A DNA stretch of 23,349 bases from a virus. Positions 21,522-23,349 of this stretch are shown here, one piece after another (within the stretch, counting starts at the first letter, position 1; each line of letters begins with the position of its first letter). The stretch lies in IMG/VR virus record IMGVR_UViG_3300035157_000821, positions 1 to 23,349 of that record; one strand, written 5' to 3'. The translations under genes were made by a program, and so were the position numbers. The notes under the pieces were generated by a model, which saw only the letters and a list, made by a program, of their open reading frames with translations, searched no databases and was not told the DNA's origin.

Positions 21522-21660
21522 TACCTTGTCCACGGTAGCGTTTTTTTGCTTTATTTCGAGAGGTCGCTGCATAGGTAGTATGTTTTCCTCTCCCCTGAAG
21601 GGTTTTTTTCGGTTTTGATTCAATATGTTGGTCTGAATTCCAACTAACAGATTTTGCCAT
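21517..21660 (-). CDS. Small strongly basic protein (47 aa)
   Basis: Translated by hand from ATG at 21660: begins MAKSVSWNSDQHIESKPKK and ends 'NKAKKRYRGQGK'. About a third of residues are Lys, Arg or His, with no Cys or hydrophobic segment, which fits a nucleic-acid-binding or otherwise disordered basic peptide. I recall closely similar short proteins ending in KKRYRGQG in many marine cyanophages, where they are left as hypothetical. It starts 3 bp after the 28-aa gene and stops 7 nt before the terminator hairpin, so it is the last gene of the operon. DNA or RNA binding is inferred from charge only. Confidence 0.8.
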   Translation of the reverse strand: MAKSVSWNSDQHIESKPKKTLQGRGKHTTYAATSRNKAKKRYRGQGK

Positions 21661-21663
21661 AAT

Positions 21664-21750
21664 TTAATGTGGGTTATAAGTTTTGATATACCAAGCGAAA
21701 ATGCATATTGCGAGAATCGCTGCTAGACCGAGATACGAAAGAAAGAGCAT
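21664..21750 (-). CDS. Tiny single-span membrane protein (28 aa)
   Basis: ATG at 21750 opens a 28-residue frame beginning MLFLSYLGLAAILAICIFAW and ending 'YIKTYNPH'. Residues 2-22 are a continuous hydrophobic helix, long enough to cross a membrane once. The start lies 4 bp after the glycosyltransferase stop with AAGG just before it (ATAAGGTAATG), and the stop is 3 bp before the next ATG, so the spacing is that of a coupled gene. Too short for homology reasoning. It could be a membrane-active accessory peptide or a chance frame; tight packing favours a gene. Confidence 0.6.
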   Translation of the reverse strand: MLFLSYLGLAAILAICIFAWYIKTYNPH

Positions 21751-21754
21751 TACC

Positions 21755-22561
21755 TTATATAATACGAGATTTTTCGTGCCCTACACGAATACGGGGGTCA
21801 CATAAGATCTCAAATCCTGCATCGATTGCATCTAAACAGAAACTAACATCTTCTCCACACATATCTTGAACCGCACCTGATTCAAAGACTTGCATCTTTG
21901 GAGCAAACCAAGGATACTTCATTTTCTCAGATTCAAATACACCCTTCTTAATCATCAACCAACCGAAACCTGCGTAGTCTACTGTGAAAGGTTTCTTTCT
22001 TTTCGAGATACTTTCGACGGTTTCGTGATTCATAACCCCGCCATTCTTGCGGAAATCATCCTCTTCTAACCAATGTGCTACTGAAGTAGTCTTACCATCC
22101 TCTGTTGCATACCATCCTGAGACGATATCCTGAGTCTTCTCTTCGTCTACTGTGCCGTCTTCGTTCACTGCATCTGCTGGAACCATCATATCACATAACT
22201 GCCAGAACTTCGCTGAATCAAATACTATATCTGAGTCAATCCAGAGTTGATAGTCATATGCGAGTTTACCGTCCCAAGGTATTTGATCTGGTCCTCTGAG
22301 AACATTTGCTCCAAGGCACTTACATCTCGCAAAGTTAACCATTGAGGAATAATCTTGAGAGATTTGGATTGACATACCATTCTGAACCATGTCAAAGCAT
22401 AACTGCACGAAGTTCTTCAGAAAGATGTATGACACTCCACGACCTGGAAGACAGAATACAATCTGCTTACCTTTCATTCTTGCCTTAATCGCATCAATAT
22501 CCCAATCTTCTTTCTTCTTGGGTTTTGGTGCATTGGCTTTTACTGTAAATCCTTTTGCCAT
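21755..22561 (-). CDS. GT-A type glycosyltransferase-like protein
   Basis: A 268-aa protein conserved among T4-like cyanophages, usually labelled glycosyltransferase. Seen here: a Rossmann-like opening strand 'KQIVFCLPGRGVSYIFLKNF' (32-51), the DxD-type metal/nucleotide-sugar motif in 'LWIDSDIVF' (Asp109, Asp111), the late-domain 'AGFGWLMIKKGVF' (197-209), the acceptor-side 'CGEDVSFC' (Glu237, Asp238) and C-terminal 'DPRIRVGHEKSRII' with His262. This order fits a GT2/GT-A fold transferring a sugar from a nucleotide-sugar. Substrate is unknown; modified nucleotides, host surface glycan or virion protein are all possible. The first 20 residues are lysine-rich. It is driven by the sigma-70 promoter at 22584-22612 and lacks a clear Shine-Dalgarno. 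Confidence 0.8.
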   Translation of the reverse strand: MAKGFTVKANAPKPKKKEDWDIDAIKARMKGKQIVFCLPGRGVSYIFLKNFVQLCFDMVQNGMSIQISQDYSSMVNFARCKCLGANVLRGPDQIPWDGKLAYDYQLWIDSDIVFDSAKFWQLCDMMVPADAVNEDGTVDEEKTQDIVSGWYATEDGKTTSVAHWLEEDDFRKNGGVMNHETVESISKRKKPFTVDYAGFGWLMIKKGVFESEKMKYPWFAPKMQVFESGAVQDMCGEDVSFCLDAIDAGFEILCDPRIRVGHEKSRII

Positions 22562-22583
22562 AGCGTGTTGTAATTACATTTCA

Positions 22584-22612
22584 ATTATAGACTGATATAT
22601 GTATAATGTCAA
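22584..22612 (-). promoter_or_regulatory. Perfect-consensus sigma-70 promoter upstream of the glycosyltransferase gene
   Basis: Minus strand: TTGACA (22607-22612), 17-bp spacer, TATAAT (22584-22589). Both hexamers and the spacing equal the bacterial housekeeping consensus. The start should fall near 22577, about 16 nt before the ATG at 22561. The TGA stop of the oxygenase gene is inside the -35 box. Typical of a strong early phage promoter read by host RNA polymerase. Confidence 0.88.
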
Positions 22613-23118
22613 TGTAGGAAATGCGTAATACACCACCTTCCCATACCTTTAAACTTATCATCCATACTTGTTGTATTAACTTCATGTTTTATCTTACCAG
22701 GAAATATGATTGCTTTATTCGATTCTAATTCAATCGTCTTATTATAATCTGTAAAGACAAACTCACCACCTGTAAATCTCTTAGGTTCTTTATACATCCA
22801 GTTTAATATTGTTATTTTACAGTTATCTTCATGTGGTTTAAAATAATCTCCCTCCTCATAATAAGATAAGAAACTAGTTTCATCAGGAACCAGAGTATTA
22901 TCAAGAATTGTTCTCAACTTATTTTCAAATACTTCATCTGATGTTGGTAGTTCATTATCTAATATTCTACACCAACATCGATTACGCTCATCTTCGACCC
23001 TCATCAAATTACTCTGATGCTCATCAAGTTCTTTCCAGAGTTTCTCCTCTTGTTCTTCTGTATATAATTCCCTAACAATAGTATAAGGAAACTCTTCATT
23101 TATATGTTCAATTTTCAT
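22609..23118 (-). CDS. 2-oxoglutarate/Fe(II)-dependent oxygenase (Phy/P4H-like fold)
   Basis: A 169-aa non-haem iron dioxygenase: oxidises a substrate while decarboxylating 2-oxoglutarate. The facial triad is visible as His96-x-Asp98 in YFKPHEDNC and His145 in GKIKHEVN, and Arg161 in GRWCITHF is the expected 2-oxoglutarate anchor. 'FTGGEFVFTD' and 'IIFPGKIKHEV' are family-typical strands. An upstream in-frame extension to 23169 exists, but the start at 23118 (MKIEHINEEF) is chosen because its ATG overlaps the previous gene's TAA (TAATG), the extension lies wholly within that gene and GGAGGAGG sits 10 nt upstream. Such oxygenases are frequent in marine T4-like phages; the substrate is unknown (protein, nucleobase or small molecule). 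Confidence 0.88.
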   Translation of the reverse strand: MKIEHINEEFPYTIVRELYTEEQEEKLWKELDEHQSNLMRVEDERNRCWCRILDNELPTSDEVFENKLRTILDNTLVPDETSFLSYYEEGDYFKPHEDNCKITILNWMYKEPKRFTGGEFVFTDYNKTIELESNKAIIFPGKIKHEVNTTSMDDKFKGMGRWCITHFLH

Positions 23119-23330
23119 TAATAAGAATCCTCCTCCCATAACTCTTTTTGGATAACCGACCCATCCCATTTATCTCCCAATTTGATATACGACAAGTCAC
23201 TGGTAGAATACTCTGTCTTCAGTAACCCTACCATTACTTGTAGTAGTTCCCACTTCTCTTTGAAATCCTTCTCGTTTATATTACAATACAATACCGTATC
23301 CTTTGCATAGATGTGGTAAGTAGTAGGCAT
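23118..23330 (-). CDS. Small hypothetical protein (70 aa)
   Basis: No function recognised. Starts 'MPTTYHIYAKDTVLYCNINE' and continues with an amphipathic 'FKEKWELLQVMVGLLKTEY' helix and a short SDLSYIKL strand, ending 'LWEEDSY'. The pattern (short beta start, helix, 'LSYIKL') resembles small conserved cyanophage hypotheticals of about this size that I recall next to structural genes. No signal peptide, membrane span or metal motif. It overlaps the oxygenase start by one base (TAATG), so the two are translation-coupled. Upstream sequence is only 19 bp long in this window, so its promoter and any preceding gene cannot be judged. Confidence 0.75.
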   Translation of the reverse strand: MPTTYHIYAKDTVLYCNINEKDFKEKWELLQVMVGLLKTEYSTSDLSYIKLGDKWDGSVIQKELWEEDSY

Positions 23331-23349
23331 ATCTTTAAGGGGGCAAATA

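Noticed and set aside
23119-23169. 17-codon N-terminal extension of the oxygenase (MGWVGYPKRVMGGGF...)
   Set aside because: Overlaps the preceding gene entirely, and the TAATG junction offers the natural start.
1-23349. tRNA genes, integrase, transposase, attachment sites, reverse transcriptase (diversity-generating element)
   Set aside because: Looked for cloverleaf-like stretches and family motifs in intergenic gaps and on both strands; none seen. Gaps are all under 60 bp.

Overview
The window is a stretch of a T4-like (contractile-tailed) marine bacteriophage genome. It most resembles cyanophages of Prochlorococcus/Synechococcus, though a T4-like phage of another low-GC marine host such as SAR11 cannot be excluded. 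Evidence: the consecutive baseplate genes gp25-gp6-(gp7-like)-gp8, a tail-fibre protein with cyanophage-type N- and C-termini, a conserved cyanophage glycosyltransferase-like gene, a 2OG-Fe(II) oxygenase, AT-rich sequence and almost no intergenic space. Every convincing gene is on the minus strand, so transcription runs from high to low coordinates. The + strand holds only shadow ORFs.

Right part (23.3-21.5 kb) is a small accessory operon: a 70-aa hypothetical protein, a 2OG-Fe(II) oxygenase (start corrected to 23118, TAATG-coupled), a GT-A type glycosyltransferase-like protein, a 28-aa single-span membrane peptide and a 47-aa strongly basic protein. It ends at a Rho-independent terminator (21487-21510). 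A textbook sigma-70 promoter (TTGACA, 17 bp, TATAAT) overlaps the oxygenase stop codon and drives the glycosyltransferase and the two small genes, which suggests early/host-RNAP expression.

Centre and left (21.5 kb to 1) is the structural block: a 63-aa hypothetical protein, gp25 (GTG start behind a perfect TATAAATA late-promoter motif), gp6, and one giant ORF of 4,709 aa that fills about 60 % of the window. The first ~245 residues of the giant resemble the C-terminal part of T4 baseplate protein gp7. The rest is a chain of beta-rich repeat modules, including a YHYH domain and five C-x2-D-x5-H-x2-PR repeats. After it come a 757-aa tail-fibre-like protein carrying a complete blue-copper (cupredoxin) ligand set, a 563-aa subtilisin-type (S8) protease with an intact catalytic triad, and the start of gp8, which runs off the left edge. 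In T4, genes 6, 7 and 8 are contiguous; here a fibre + protease pair sits between the gp7-like giant and gp8.

The working picture is that gp25/gp6/gp7-like/gp8 build the baseplate wedges, and the giant, the cupredoxin fibre and the protease decorate the distal tail as host-contact or envelope-penetrating parts. The least ordinary items are the gp7-giant fusion, the copper-site fibre, the virion-cluster protease, and a late-promoter motif placed directly against the early operon's terminator.
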